DNA of 64,000 nucleotides from Natribaculum luteum (GCF_023008545.1 NZ_CP095397.1:3089199-3153198); one strand, 5' to 3'; shown: positions 35,180 to 43,724, counted from the first letter of the stretch. A program made the numbers and translations. Notes: generated by a model from the sequence alone, not told the origin.

Positions 35180-36316
35180 GTGCAACTGATCGAACGCGCC
35201 CTGAGTCTCCTCGCTCTCGCGTGCGTCGGGAGCGGCGTCTCGCTCGTCTACTACGGGTACGGACGGCTACTCGCACGTGGTGGCGACCGGACGCGTGCAC
35301 TGGCCCGGCTTCGTCTGGCACTGAAAGTCGGACTACCCGTGACGTACGTCCTCGCGGTGATCACGATGACCGCGACCGGCTGGCTCGAGGTCGTCGACGC
35401 CGTCGTCGCGTGGGTTCCCCTCGGCGAGACGATCGTCGGTAACGTGCTCGCACTCGTTCTCCTGCTGGGGACGCCCGCACTGGCGGTGGTCGTCGCCTAC
35501 CTCGGTGCGCTCCCAGTCGTGGTGGATCTCCGGAACCTCACGGTGTCCCCGACTCGCGTCGTCCTCTTGCTGGCGCGGTCAGTCGCCGGCCTCGTCGCGC
35601 TGTTCGTCGTCCTGTTGCTCGCGCTCGGTGCGGTCGTCGACCCGCTGCTTGCCACACTCCCGGCGGGCGTCGTCGTCCTGGTGGCGTCGGTCGGGATGGT
35701 CGTCTCGCTGCTGTGGGCGACGCCGCTCGTGGTTCGACTCCTGCAACCGACGCGACGGCCGGACGACGACGAGCGCGAGCGGATCGCCGCGCTCCTCGAG
35801 CGGACGGGTCTCGACGGTGTCGGCGTCCGAATCCTGCGAGCGAGCGACGCGAACCACGCGTTCGCCGTCCTCCGGGGACTTCCCCTCCCTCGACGCCACC
35901 TGTTCGTCACCGACTACTTGCTCGAGTGTGCCGACGACGACCGATTGCGTGCGCTGCTGGCACTCCAGGCCGGGCGGGCCCGGACGTTCCACCTCGAGAG
36001 TCGCCTCACGATCACGATCGGCCTGGTGCTCGGCGTGGTCGCGCCGACTCTCGAGTCACTCCCGGGGCGGTCGTGGCTCGTCTCGGTCGCTGCGGGAATC
36101 GTCGGCCTCGTCGCCCTCTGGCAGGGCCGACGGCTCGTCTACCGCGGCGACGCGTACGCGGCGAGTCGAGTCGGGACGGACGCTGTCGTGGACGCACTCG
36201 AGTGGCAGTGTGCGATCAACGATCGTCCACTGACGTGGTCACGTCGCCAGGAGATCGTTCGCATGGAGCCGTCGCCGGCGAGACGGATCGGACGACTCAG
36301 GGAGCGATCGGGATAG
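35180..36316 (+). CDS. Membrane M48-like protein without zinc-binding motif
   Basis: 378 residues from GTG 35180; an alternative start at about 35084 adds a hydrophilic stretch and is less likely. Five to six membrane helices precede a domain that follows HtpX/M48 proteases: GVGVRILRASDANHAFAVLRG, PRRHLFVTDYLLECADDDRLRALL. At the place of HExxH the sequence is ALQAGRARTFH: first His is Leu262, Glu is Gln263 and second His is Arg266. The fold is kept but the zinc site is gone, so it should not be an active protease. It follows pckA by about 130 nt on the same strand. Confidence 0.75.
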   Translation: MQLIERALSLLALACVGSGVSLVYYGYGRLLARGGDRTRALARLRLALKVGLPVTYVLAVITMTATGWLEVVDAVVAWVPLGETIVGNVLALVLLLGTPALAVVVAYLGALPVVVDLRNLTVSPTRVVLLLARSVAGLVALFVVLLLALGAVVDPLLATLPAGVVVLVASVGMVVSLLWATPLVVRLLQPTRRPDDDERERIAALLERTGLDGVGVRILRASDANHAFAVLRGLPLPRRHLFVTDYLLECADDDRLRALLALQAGRARTFHLESRLTITIGLVLGVVAPTLESLPGRSWLVSVAAGIVGLVALWQGRRLVYRGDAYAASRVGTDAVVDALEWQCAINDRPLTWSRRQEIVRMEPSPARRIGRLRERSG

Positions 36317-36376
36317 CGGGCCTCCTGGCCGGCGACGGCCGTCGCCCCTGGGCCGGACGTGAAATCGACGCGTCGG

Positions 36377-37009
36377 TCACCGTTCGTACGTCGCGGCGAG
36401 CGTCGTCGACGCCGTCGATTCGCCGTCGATCGCGTCGGTCGCCTCGTCGACCGTCGCGCCGCCCTCGAGGGCGAGTTCGGACTCGAGTGCATAGAGGGTA
36501 AACCGGTACCTGTGTGGCCCGTCGCCCTCCGGCGGGCACGGCCCCCGGTAGCCGACCTCGCCGAAGTCGTTCTCGCCCTGCCGTGCGCCCTCGAGGTCGG
36601 CGGGTTCCGGTTCGGTCGGGACCTCCCGCGGCACCTCGGTCGTCGACGGCGGGAGGTTCCAGAGCGTCCAGTGGGTGAACACGCCCGCCGGAGCGTCCGG
36701 ATCGTCGACGACGATGGCGAGCGCCGCGGCGTCGTCCGGGACGCCGTCGACCTCGAGTTGCGGCGAGACGTCCGCACCGTCGCAGGTGTACTCGGTCGGG
36801 ATCGATTCGCCGTCGTCGATGTCGGGTGCGTCGAGTTGCATGGTCGTGTCCTCGGGTGGTGTGTCGGCACTGCCACCGCCGTCGGTGGCGTTGCCGGTTT
36901 CGTCGTCGGTCGGTTGCTCGTCCTGATCGGCCTCCTCGTCGAGACAGCCGGCACAGCAGGCGCTCAGTCCAGCGAACAGCGTCGTAACGGTCCGTCGGCG
37001 CGTCGGCAT
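36377..37009 (-). CDS. YbhB/YbcL (PEBP, Raf-kinase-inhibitor-like) lipoprotein
   Basis: 210 residues from ATG of MPTRRRTVTTLFAGLSACCAGC. The N-terminus is a twin-arginine-like signal with lipobox ending at the Cys in CAGC, then an acidic Thr/Gly linker. The PEBP domain shows YTCDGADVSPQLEVDGVPDDAAALAIVVDDPDAPAG (the DPDAP motif), FTHWTLWNLPP and GYRGPCPPEGDGPHRYRFTLYAL (GxRGPCPP and HRY motifs), all ligand-pocket marks. It is probably anchored outside the cell. Ligand unknown. Confidence 0.9.
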   Translation of the reverse strand: MPTRRRTVTTLFAGLSACCAGCLDEEADQDEQPTDDETGNATDGGGSADTPPEDTTMQLDAPDIDDGESIPTEYTCDGADVSPQLEVDGVPDDAAALAIVVDDPDAPAGVFTHWTLWNLPPSTTEVPREVPTEPEPADLEGARQGENDFGEVGYRGPCPPEGDGPHRYRFTLYALESELALEGGATVDEATDAIDGESTASTTLAATYER

Positions 37010-37211
37010 GGCGTGTCTCCGTCGGACGAACGCCATCGTGGTGTGTCGGCAGGGGTCGCTCGAGTTCGTCTCCAGTTCGTCCAGTGACCGACTTCTACGC
37101 CATCGGCCTTGAGCGTCGGGGGTCGTCACTCGAGATCGCACGAGTGCGCCGTGGTGGCAGACCTTGCCGGACACGAACACGGTTATATGTGTCCAGTTCT
37201 CATACCCGATA

Positions 37212-37397
37212 ATGAGCGCACAACTGAAGAAACCGACTGTACGCGAGTGCGAACGATGTGGCCGACGCGAGCGATGGGACGAAGAACTCGACGCCTGGCA
37301 ACTCGTCCGCGAGGACGGCGAGAAGCTGACCGGGAATCCCCACTGCATCCACGAGTGGGACATCAACGGGACGTTCAATCCACTCGACGGCCACTGA
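37212..37397 (+). CDS. HEWD-family small protein
   Basis: 61 residues from ATG of MSAQLKKPTVRECERCGRRERWDEELDAWQL. A CERC knuckle with downstream Cys-His (NPHCIHEWD) makes a probable zinc site, and the C-terminal HEWDINGTFNPLDGH carries the name-giving HEWD motif of this haloarchaeal family. A TATA-like TTATAT at 37183-37188 lies about 26 nt upstream, giving a leaderless transcript. Function unknown. Confidence 0.85.
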   Translation: MSAQLKKPTVRECERCGRRERWDEELDAWQLVREDGEKLTGNPHCIHEWDINGTFNPLDGH

Positions 37398-37503
37398 CGG
37401 CGACTCTGCGATCGATCGTCCGGCTACTCGACCGGCGACCGTAGCGGCGCACGGGTACGATCTCTCCACACGTTTTTCCTCGCGTCTCTCGTAGCCGACG
37501 ACC

Positions 37504-37806
37504 ATGCCGACGGTCTACATCACCGCGCCGATTCCCGCCGCGGACGACATCGTCGAGACGCTCCTCGAGGAACGACTCGCCGCCTGCGTCAACCACCTCC
37601 CGATCCGGTCGACCTACCGGTGGGAGGGTGAGGTCCACCGGGAGGAAGAGGCCCTCTTGCTGGTGAAGACGACCCACGACGCGTACGACGACCTCGTCGA
37701 CCACGTCCAGGAGATCCACCCGCACGACGTCCCCTGTATCGAGCGATTCGACGAGGACGACGTCCTCGAGTCGTTCGCCGAGTGGCGCGACGACACCGTC
37801 GCGTAA
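37504..37806 (+). CDS. cutA: Divalent cation tolerance protein CutA
   Basis: 100 residues, a full-length CutA1. Typical stretches: VYITAPIPAADDIVETLLEERLAACVNHLPIRSTYRWEGEVHREEEALLLVKTT with the AACVN and YxWEG motifs, and IHPHDVPCIERFDEDDVLESFAEW at the end. CutA is a PII-like trimer, linked to metal tolerance in bacteria but of unclear biochemical role. It appears monocistronic. A sequence with some similarity to the dispersed palindromic repeats follows the TAA stop. Confidence 0.93.
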   Translation: MPTVYITAPIPAADDIVETLLEERLAACVNHLPIRSTYRWEGEVHREEEALLLVKTTHDAYDDLVDHVQEIHPHDVPCIERFDEDDVLESFAEWRDDTVA

Positions 37807-37906
37807 CTACAGTAACAACTGAAACGATTTACACGCTGCTCGCAGCGGTCGCCGACCGTCGTTCGAATCCGTCCGGTCGTCGATGACGACTGCCCGAAAA
37901 AGCAAC

Positions 37907-37914
37907 CCTTAAAA
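37907..37914 (+). promoter_or_regulatory. TATA box of rpl11
   Basis: CCTTAAAA sits about 26 nt before the L11 ATG, preceded by a purine-rich BRE-like GAAAAAGCAA. The spacing predicts a leaderless mRNA. Confidence 0.6.
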
Positions 37915-37937
37915 CTCGCGCGGGGATTCTATCGGGT

Positions 37938-38414
37938 ATGGCTGGAACCATCGAAGTGCTCGTTCCGGGTGGCCAGGCCAACCCTGGCCCGCCGCTCGGT
38001 CCCGAGCTCGGACCGACGCCCGTCGACGTACAGGCGGTCGTCAACGACATCAACGAGCAGACCGCCGCCTTCGACGGCACCGAAGTGCCCGTCACCGTCG
38101 AGTACGAAGACGACGGTTCCTACGAGATCGACGTCGGCGTTCCGCCGACGGCCGCACTGATCAAAGACGAGGCTGGCTTCGAGACCGGCAGCGGCGAACC
38201 CCAGAAGGACTTCGTCGCCGACCTCTCGATCGACCAGGTCAAGACGATCGCCGAGCAGAAGCAGACCGACCTGCTCGCCTACGACACCAAGAACGCGGCC
38301 AAGGAGGTCGTCGGAACCTGCGCCTCGATGGGCGTCACCATCGAAGGCGAGAACGCACGCGAGTTCAAAGAGAAAGTCGACGCGGGCGAGTTCGACGACG
38401 TCCTCGTCGAGTAA
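37938..38414 (+). CDS. rpl11: 50S ribosomal protein L11
   Basis: 158 residues. The N-terminal domain begins AGTIEVLVPGGQANPGPPLGPELGPTPVDVQAVVNDIN, with the Pro-Gly-rich thiostrepton-site loop; the C-terminal RNA-binding domain has IAEQKQTDLLAYDTKNAAKEVVGTCASMGVTIEG. L11 forms the GTPase-associated centre with 23S rRNA and L10-L12. In haloarchaea it is normally directly followed by the L1-L10-L12 operon; here that operon lies about 7.9 kb away on the same strand. Confidence 0.97.
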   Translation: MAGTIEVLVPGGQANPGPPLGPELGPTPVDVQAVVNDINEQTAAFDGTEVPVTVEYEDDGSYEIDVGVPPTAALIKDEAGFETGSGEPQKDFVADLSIDQVKTIAEQKQTDLLAYDTKNAAKEVVGTCASMGVTIEGENAREFKEKVDAGEFDDVLVE

Positions 38415-38494
38415 CGTCCGAGGCTCCGACCGACGGCGACCGGCGTTCGTTTTTCCTCTGTCGTTCTCTGGCAATGCGGGTACGGCAGACGCCA

Positions 38495-39247
38495 TCAGAC
38501 GACCAGCAACAACGCCGCGTAGCTCCCTGCACCGGCCGCGAACGCGCCGAACCGACTCTCGCGTTCGGCCGGCAGCTCTTCTTTGATGACGTTGAGGACG
38601 ACGCCGCCGGCGAGAAAGGAGAGCGCGAGTGCGATTGCCGCCTCGTGGACGACGGTGAGATAACCGACGGCGGTGCCGACGAGGACGGAACCCGCGAGCA
38701 GCCAGCGCCCGACCCGGTGGTACGCGTCCCCGTAATGGCCCCGTAGTCCGTAGTCGTTGACGAGCATGTGTAGCCCCATCGCGGTCGCGTACAGGACGAG
38801 GCCGAGCGCGCCGGGAGCCTCTCGGTGGACGAGGAGGTAGCCGATGAGGGCGTTGTAGACGGCGAACGATCCTACGTGAATCCAGAATCGGGTGCGTTCG
38901 CTGCCGGCGTCGATGCGCCTTCCCCCCGCTCCCTTCCGACCGGAGGCCACGGCCGCGTACCGTTCGAGGCCGTAGAACGTGACGAAGCCGACCAGCGCGA
39001 CGACGTAGACGTGTCGCTCGAGCAGCGTCACCGGGACGGCGAGCGTTTCGACCACCGTCCGCGCAGCCTCGCCAACCTCGGGAAGGAGGTGGACGAACAC
39101 GTAGGCGACGGCCGCACCGCCGGCGACGGACAGCCACTGACTGCGGGGTACCTCGCCGAGGCGGCTCGCCCGGCCGGCGAACGCGTGAACGCCTGCGAGA
39201 CATGTGGCGAGTACGGCGGGGAGGACGGAAAGCGTAGTCAGGTCCAT
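38495..39247 (-). CDS. ZIP-related multi-spanning membrane protein
   Basis: 250 residues with seven to eight hydrophobic helices from ATG 39247. Parts resemble ZIP metal transporters: AYVFVHLLPEVGEAARTV after helix 2 (ZIP FVHLLPE), GLHMLVNDYGLRGHYGD in the place of the HNxxDG metal helix, and SFLAGGVVLNVIKEELPAERES near the end. The canonical His/Glu metal ligands are not all kept, so transport is uncertain. It starts 16 nt after the methyltransferase stop, as the last gene of the leftward cluster. Confidence 0.6.
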   Translation of the reverse strand: MDLTTLSVLPAVLATCLAGVHAFAGRASRLGEVPRSQWLSVAGGAAVAYVFVHLLPEVGEAARTVVETLAVPVTLLERHVYVVALVGFVTFYGLERYAAVASGRKGAGGRRIDAGSERTRFWIHVGSFAVYNALIGYLLVHREAPGALGLVLYATAMGLHMLVNDYGLRGHYGDAYHRVGRWLLAGSVLVGTAVGYLTVVHEAAIALALSFLAGGVVLNVIKEELPAERESRFGAFAAGAGSYAALLLVV

Positions 39248-39263
39248 GTCGAGTTTCGCGACG

Positions 39264-40175
39264 TTACGCGCGAGCGAGGACGTCGAGGTGGTGTGCCACG
39301 AGCACGAGTTCACCCCGCTCGAGCTGGTCGCGTCGCGTCTCGAGCCACTGCCGCCGGCTCGTGGCGTCGAGTTCGGTCTCGGGGTAGTCGGCCAGCGCCC
39401 CGTCGATCGTCTCGAGTAGAGACTCGAGAAACGTCGACTCGTCGTGTGGGTACGCGCCCTCGCGTGGTCTGACGATCCAGTCTGCGCCGCCGGCAGCGAG
39501 CACGTCGTATCCCGCGTCAGGTAGCGCGGTCAGCAGGTCGCGTCCTGCCTGGCTACTCCCCGGCTGGTCGCGAACCTCGTCCATGTGCCGGTGGTAGAGT
39601 CGCTCGACCCGTTCGTCGAGCGGATGGGGTGGCACGAACGTCGTCCCGCCGTCGAACGTGATCGGCGCGTACAGTAGTCCGTCGTCGGCCAGCTGCTCGC
39701 GCGCCGCCGAAAGCGCCGTCTCGAGGTCGACGACGTCGAGAAACGCCGCCGCGACGACGGCGTCTGCGGCAGTCTCCTCGCCGGTCACCGCGAGCGCGTC
39801 CCCGACCTCGAGGTGTACCTCGAGCCGTCGCTTCCCCGACCGGGCGAGCAGGCCGTCGTCGGATCGGCTCACCTCGTATCCCGCGTCCTCGAGCCACGCC
39901 GGAAGGTGCTCGCGGGCGTACGCGATGGTCTCCTCGTTGCGATCGATCGCCCGGTAGGAGACGCGATCCGGGAGGTGCCCCCACGACGCGAGGCGGGCGA
40001 TCATCGTGCCGACGCCAGCACCGAACTCGACGATCCGAACCGGCTCGGCCGTCCCCGATCCGTCTCGCTGCCGCCTCGCGAGCCCGGTACTGAACTGCTC
40101 GAGAACGCGTCGGTTTAGTGCGCGGTCGTCGACGGTCCGCTTGCTCGCCAGGAACGCCTGGACAGCGTCGGTCAC
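39264..40175 (-). CDS. SAM-dependent methyltransferase
   Basis: 303 residues from GTG, overlapping the glycosyltransferase stop by 4 bases (GTGA). Motif I is RIVEFGAGVGTMIARLASWG near residue 48; the acidic loop is YRAIDRNEETIAYAREHL; motif II region is EVGDALAVTGEETAADAVVAAAFLDVVDLETALSAAREQL. The fold is class I. The C-terminal part (DGGTTFVPPHPLDERVERLYHRHMDE) is specific and not recognised. Tight coupling to a GT4 enzyme and a PTPS-family protein suggests it methylates a product or intermediate of that pathway. Confidence 0.8.
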   Translation of the reverse strand: MTDAVQAFLASKRTVDDRALNRRVLEQFSTGLARRQRDGSGTAEPVRIVEFGAGVGTMIARLASWGHLPDRVSYRAIDRNEETIAYAREHLPAWLEDAGYEVSRSDDGLLARSGKRRLEVHLEVGDALAVTGEETAADAVVAAAFLDVVDLETALSAAREQLADDGLLYAPITFDGGTTFVPPHPLDERVERLYHRHMDEVRDQPGSSQAGRDLLTALPDAGYDVLAAGGADWIVRPREGAYPHDESTFLESLLETIDGALADYPETELDATSRRQWLETRRDQLERGELVLVAHHLDVLARA

Positions 40176-41308
40176 GGCGAGTCACCCGCCACCGTTCGCG
40201 TCCCTCTCGTCTCTCCGCTCGCGACGGACGCGTCGTCGCGATCGCGATCGGCTTCGACGCGCGTGCGAAGGAACGATCGCACTCGCGCCATCGTCTCGTC
40301 CCACTTCGGGCGGTCGGCCGCCGTCTCGAGCGCCGCCACGCCGAGTGATCCGAGACGGTCGCGGTCGCCGGCGAGTGCCTCGAGACGGCCGGCGATCCGA
40401 CGGGGCCGGTCTGGCGAGACGAGGAACCCGTTTCGCCCGTCCGCAACGACCTCGCTGGCACCGCCGACGGCGCTCGCGATCGGAACGACGCCGTACTCCA
40501 TCGCCTCGAGATAGACCATCCCGAACCCCTCGTGGCGGGCGGGTACGGCGAGGACGTGACTCCGTTCGAGGATCGCCTCGAGGTCGCTCGCAGGCACGTC
40601 GCCCGTGAACGCGACGCGGTCGGCGACTCCGAGCGCGACGGCACGATTCCGGACCGCTCGAGCGTACGCCGGGTCGGCGTCGTGGCTCCCGACGACGGTC
40701 AGTCGCCACCCGTACTCGCGGTCGACGCGAGCGAGCGCGGAGAGCAGCGTCGTCGCCCCCTTCCGCGGGATCAGGTTCCCCACGAACGCGACGCGAAGCG
40801 GACCGCGCTCTGCCCTGGCCGTCACCGCCTGCGGCGAGAGGGCCGCGTCGCCGACCCGGCCACCGGGCGGCGCGACCAGCGTCGGGACCGACGCGAGATC
40901 GGTCGTTCGATCGCGCGTGTGCCGACTCGGACAGATCGCGGCGTCGACACCCTCGAGGTACCGCCGCTCGATCGCTCGAGCGAGCGCGGGTAGTCGCGTC
41001 TGCTCGTCGGTACGCAGGTGGTGGACGACCGCGACGATCGAACCCGGCCGATCGAGTCGAGGATTGTGTCGCCACAGCGATGGGTGACACAGTTCGTCCT
41101 GTAACAGCACGTCGAACGGCCGATTCAGCCGCGAGCGAAGCGACCTCGAGAACGCGTCGGCGAGGTGTCGCGGGTAGGTCCGCCACGGCAACGCGAGCAC
41201 CTCGACGTCGTCGCCACGCGCCCGGAGGAAGTCGACCAGCTTCCGGTCGTACCGAAATCCGCCGGAGGTCCGGTCGAGTCCGCCGTAGACGACGAGTCCG
41301 ACGTGCAT
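40172..41308 (-). CDS. GT4-family glycosyltransferase
   Basis: 378 residues from ATG of MHVGLVVYGGLDRTSGGFRYDRKL. It has the two-domain GT-B fold: N-terminal DVEVLALPW and DVLLQDELCHPSLWRHN, C-terminal PLRVAFVGNLIPRKGATTLLSAL, ADRVAFTGDVPASDLEAIL and the family's donor site HEGFGMVYLEAMEYGVVPIAS (E-x7-E). It transfers a sugar from a nucleotide sugar with retention of configuration. It begins 5 nt after the PTPS-family gene and overlaps the methyltransferase, so the three are one operon. Acceptor unknown. Confidence 0.88.
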   Translation of the reverse strand: MHVGLVVYGGLDRTSGGFRYDRKLVDFLRARGDDVEVLALPWRTYPRHLADAFSRSLRSRLNRPFDVLLQDELCHPSLWRHNPRLDRPGSIVAVVHHLRTDEQTRLPALARAIERRYLEGVDAAICPSRHTRDRTTDLASVPTLVAPPGGRVGDAALSPQAVTARAERGPLRVAFVGNLIPRKGATTLLSALARVDREYGWRLTVVGSHDADPAYARAVRNRAVALGVADRVAFTGDVPASDLEAILERSHVLAVPARHEGFGMVYLEAMEYGVVPIASAVGGASEVVADGRNGFLVSPDRPRRIAGRLEALAGDRDRLGSLGVAALETAADRPKWDETMARVRSFLRTRVEADRDRDDASVASGETRGTRTVAGDSP

Positions 41309-41313
41309 CGCCT

Positions 41314-41691
41314 CTAGAGCGCCCGCTCGTGGACGACGCGTGCGACGTCGTCCTCTCGCATGGCGACTCGGAGTTCCGTCGCCGTCTCCGGCTCGAGCGA
41401 CTCGCACAGCCGATCGCCGAAGATCCGGGCGAAGTGCTCGACGCTCGGGTTCAACCCCTCGAACGCGGGCAGGTCGTTGAGCGTTTCGTCGCGATAGCGT
41501 TCGACGAGGTCGTCGATCGCTGCGTTCACGTCGTCGATGTCGACGAGGTAGCCGAACTCGTCGAGCCGTGGTCCTCGAAAGGTCGCCTCGACCGTGTAGT
41601 GGTGCGAGTGGAGGGTTCCTTCTGGGCCGGGATCCGGCACCGTCAGATAGTGCTGGGCGACGAACGATCGGGAGACGCCGACCGAGTACAT
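41314..41691 (-). CDS. 6-pyruvoyl-tetrahydropterin synthase (QueD/PTPS)-family protein with Cys-to-Glu active site
   Basis: 125 residues from ATG of MYSVGVSRSFVAQHYLTVPDPGP. Zinc ligands are His14, His28 and His30 (HSHHY). The catalytic Cys of PTPS and QueD, four residues before the first His of HxH, is Glu24 (EGTLHSHH). This is the substitution of PTPS-III enzymes that make 6-hydroxymethyl-dihydropterin. FGYLVDIDDV and LNPSVEHFARIF are the other family marks. TATA-like GTTAAG (reverse strand, 41716-41721) gives a leaderless start and marks it as first gene of the PTPS-glycosyltransferase-methyltransferase operon. Confidence 0.85.
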   Translation of the reverse strand: MYSVGVSRSFVAQHYLTVPDPGPEGTLHSHHYTVEATFRGPRLDEFGYLVDIDDVNAAIDDLVERYRDETLNDLPAFEGLNPSVEHFARIFGDRLCESLEPETATELRVAMREDDVARVVHERAL

Positions 41692-41715
41692 ACTCCCGCA
41701 CACGGCAGCCAGCGT

Positions 41716-41721
41716 CTTAAC
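41716..41721 (-). promoter_or_regulatory. TATA box of the PTPS-glycosyltransferase operon
   Basis: Reverse strand GTTAAG centred about 27 nt before the ATG at 41691. The gap to the dehydrogenase stop upstream is only 97 nt, so read-through from upstream genes is also possible. Confidence 0.5.
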
Positions 41722-41788
41722 GCCAAGGTGTCCCCTCACACGCTGATAGGTGACCGAGCGGCGTCGCTCGCGCTCGCACCGACGAGCG

Positions 41789-42799
41789 CTACTCGTAGGT
41801 CAACAGTACCTGGATCGCCTCGTCGGGTCGATCCTCGAGCAGCCGATACGCCTCGTCGGCCCGTTCGATCGGCAGTTCGTGGGTGAGCAGGTCCTCGAGG
41901 TCGAGTCGACGGAGCCACGACCAGGCGACGTCGTGGCGGCGCTCGCGAGACCACCGTCCCTCGTGTCGCGGCGCGATGGTGCTCACCTGGCTGCTCCGGA
42001 CGGCGATCCGGTCGCGGTGAAATCGCCCACCGAGGTCGAGGTCGGCCGACTTCGTCCCGTACCAGGAGCCGACGATCACGCGGCCGTCGAAGCCGGTCGT
42101 CGCGACGGCGTCGTTCAGCGCGTCGGGATCGCCCGAAACCTCGTAGGTGAGGTCGGCGCGCCCGCCCGCGATCGACTCGATCCTCGTCGGGATGTCGTCT
42201 GCCGGATCGACCGCCCGATCAGCGCCGAACGTCTCGCCGACCGACCGCCGACGCTCGAGTCGATCGACCGTGACGAGCGTCTCGACCGGCGAGTGGGCCA
42301 GCAGCGCCGTCGTGAGGAGGCCGACGACGCCCTGTCCGAAGACGACCACCCGTTCACCGATCGCCGGCTGGCCGTCGAGGACGAGCGTGACCGCGGTCTC
42401 GGCGTTGGCAAACAGTGCGGCTGTCCGCGTCGAAATGCCGTCCGGAACCGGAACGAGCGTCTCTGGGTCGGCGACGAAGTGACTCTCGTGTGGATTGTAC
42501 GCGAAGACGCGACGCTCGAGCCACTCGTCGTCGACGTCGGCTCCCGCGGCGGTGACCCGACCGACCGCGGCGTAGCCGTAGGTGAGTGGAAACGAGAGGT
42601 CGCCCTCGAGTGCGTCGATCGTCTCGTCGGAGGGGAGATCGGTCGGCGCTTCCCCGCGGTAGATCAGTCCCTCGGTGCCCGCGCTGACGGCCGAGACGTC
42701 GGTCTCGACGCGAACCTCCGACGGGCCGGGGTCCGGGACCGCCCGTCGTTCGACCTCGACGCTCTCGGGGCCGGTAAAGCGGAGTCTGCGAGCCGTCAT
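41789..42799 (-). CDS. Zinc-binding-type (MDR superfamily) dehydrogenase
   Basis: 336 residues. The medium-chain dehydrogenase layout is present: a GroES-like N-domain with VETDVSAVSAGTEGLIYRGEAPTDL, then FPLTYGYAAVGRVTAAG, and a Rossmann domain with VVVFGQGVVGLLTTALLAHSP and DRLERRRSVGETFGA. The canonical Cys-His-Glu zinc ligands are not obvious, as in the zinc-less quinone reductase or BchC-like branch. It acts on an alcohol/ketone or enone with NAD(P). It lies in the cluster between the CDP-alcohol phosphatidyltransferase and PTPS genes. Confidence 0.82.
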   Translation of the reverse strand: MTARRLRFTGPESVEVERRAVPDPGPSEVRVETDVSAVSAGTEGLIYRGEAPTDLPSDETIDALEGDLSFPLTYGYAAVGRVTAAGADVDDEWLERRVFAYNPHESHFVADPETLVPVPDGISTRTAALFANAETAVTLVLDGQPAIGERVVVFGQGVVGLLTTALLAHSPVETLVTVDRLERRRSVGETFGADRAVDPADDIPTRIESIAGGRADLTYEVSGDPDALNDAVATTGFDGRVIVGSWYGTKSADLDLGGRFHRDRIAVRSSQVSTIAPRHEGRWSRERRHDVAWSWLRRLDLEDLLTHELPIERADEAYRLLEDRPDEAIQVLLTYE

Positions 42800-42965
42800 C
42801 GGCCCTCGAGCCGCGAGGCGATCGGCCGTTCGCCGGTCCCGGAACGATGGTGATGTCCTGTCACTGTGACCACGGTTCCACGCGCGGTTACTTGGGCATT
42901 TGTCCGGGTTGCAACGACTGATACGTCGACCCCATCGCGGTCGACGCCTGGAACGCCGAGCTCTG

Positions 42966-43724
42966 CTATCGTCGCCCGGTGATCGCCAGCCAGTCGCGGG
43001 CGAAACTGAGGAGAAACGGGATCGCCGCGACCATCGTCAGCGTCCGCGACAGGTCGCGGCCCGGCACTGGAAGCAGCGCCAGCCAGATGGCGACGAACTG
43101 CGTCGTCCCGATCGCACGTCTGACGAGACTCGGCGGGAGCGGCTCGACCGGTCTCCCCCGTCGCTGCCGCCATAAGATGCCCAGCAAGAAGCCGTACCGT
43201 CCGAAACCGACGACGAGGTAGCCGACCGGGGCGACCCCCTCGGCGACGGCGAATACGGCCCCGACGAGGACGATGAGCGCGTCGACCTCCCGGTCCAGTC
43301 GATCCCCGAGTTCGCTGACGCAGTTCGTTGCTCGAGCGACGGCTCCGTCGACTCCGTCGAGGAGGGCGGCAGTCGCGAACAGCGTCCCGGGGAACCAGAC
43401 GAGTGCGCCGCTGGGCCGACCGGACGCGAGAAAGCCCGCGAACGCCGCGAGCACGCCCGCGCGTCCGATCGTTATCGCGGTCGCGACCGAGAGTCGTTGC
43501 GGGTCTCTCGCGTCGGCTACCTGTTCGAACAGCCAGCCGAAGACGATCAGTTCGACCACGAGGACGCCGCCGGTCGCGAGCAGGAAGCCGCCCGAGACGA
43601 CCGCCGGGAACAGTTGGTGGAGGACGGCGCCGACGCCGACACCGACGATCGCACAGATCGTCACCGCGAGCGACCACTGCCGCCGCACGCGGCGAGTTCC
43701 GGGAAGCCAAGACGCCTCGCTCAC
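42966..43724 (-). CDS. CDP-alcohol phosphatidyltransferase-family membrane protein
   Basis: 252 residues with about six membrane helices. The catalytic motif DG-x2-AR-x8-G-x3-D-x3-D is complete in DGAVARATNCVSELGDRLD followed by REVD, near residue 118-140. These enzymes transfer a phosphoalcohol from a CDP-alcohol (such as CDP-archaeol or CDP-activated polar group) onto a hydroxyl acceptor, making phospholipids or phosphodiesters. The GTG start overlaps the upstream ParB-like gene by 4 bases. The acceptor cannot be read from the sequence. Confidence 0.88.
   Translation of the reverse strand: MSEASWLPGTRRVRRQWSLAVTICAIVGVGVGAVLHQLFPAVVSGGFLLATGGVLVVELIVFGWLFEQVADARDPQRLSVATAITIGRAGVLAAFAGFLASGRPSGALVWFPGTLFATAALLDGVDGAVARATNCVSELGDRLDREVDALIVLVGAVFAVAEGVAPVGYLVVGFGRYGFLLGILWRQRRGRPVEPLPPSLVRRAIGTTQFVAIWLALLPVPGRDLSRTLTMVAAIPFLLSFARDWLAITGRR

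Noticed and set aside
37850..37880. tRNA T-loop-like GTTCGAATCC
   Set aside because: No acceptor stem, D-arm or anticodon arm can be folded around it.
37807..37900. Sequence after cutA (CTACAGTAACAACTGAAACG) as a further copy of the palindromic element
   Set aside because: Only the stretch AACGATTTACACG resembles the reversed copies, and terminal arms do not match. It may be a relative or a different repeat family; not counted.
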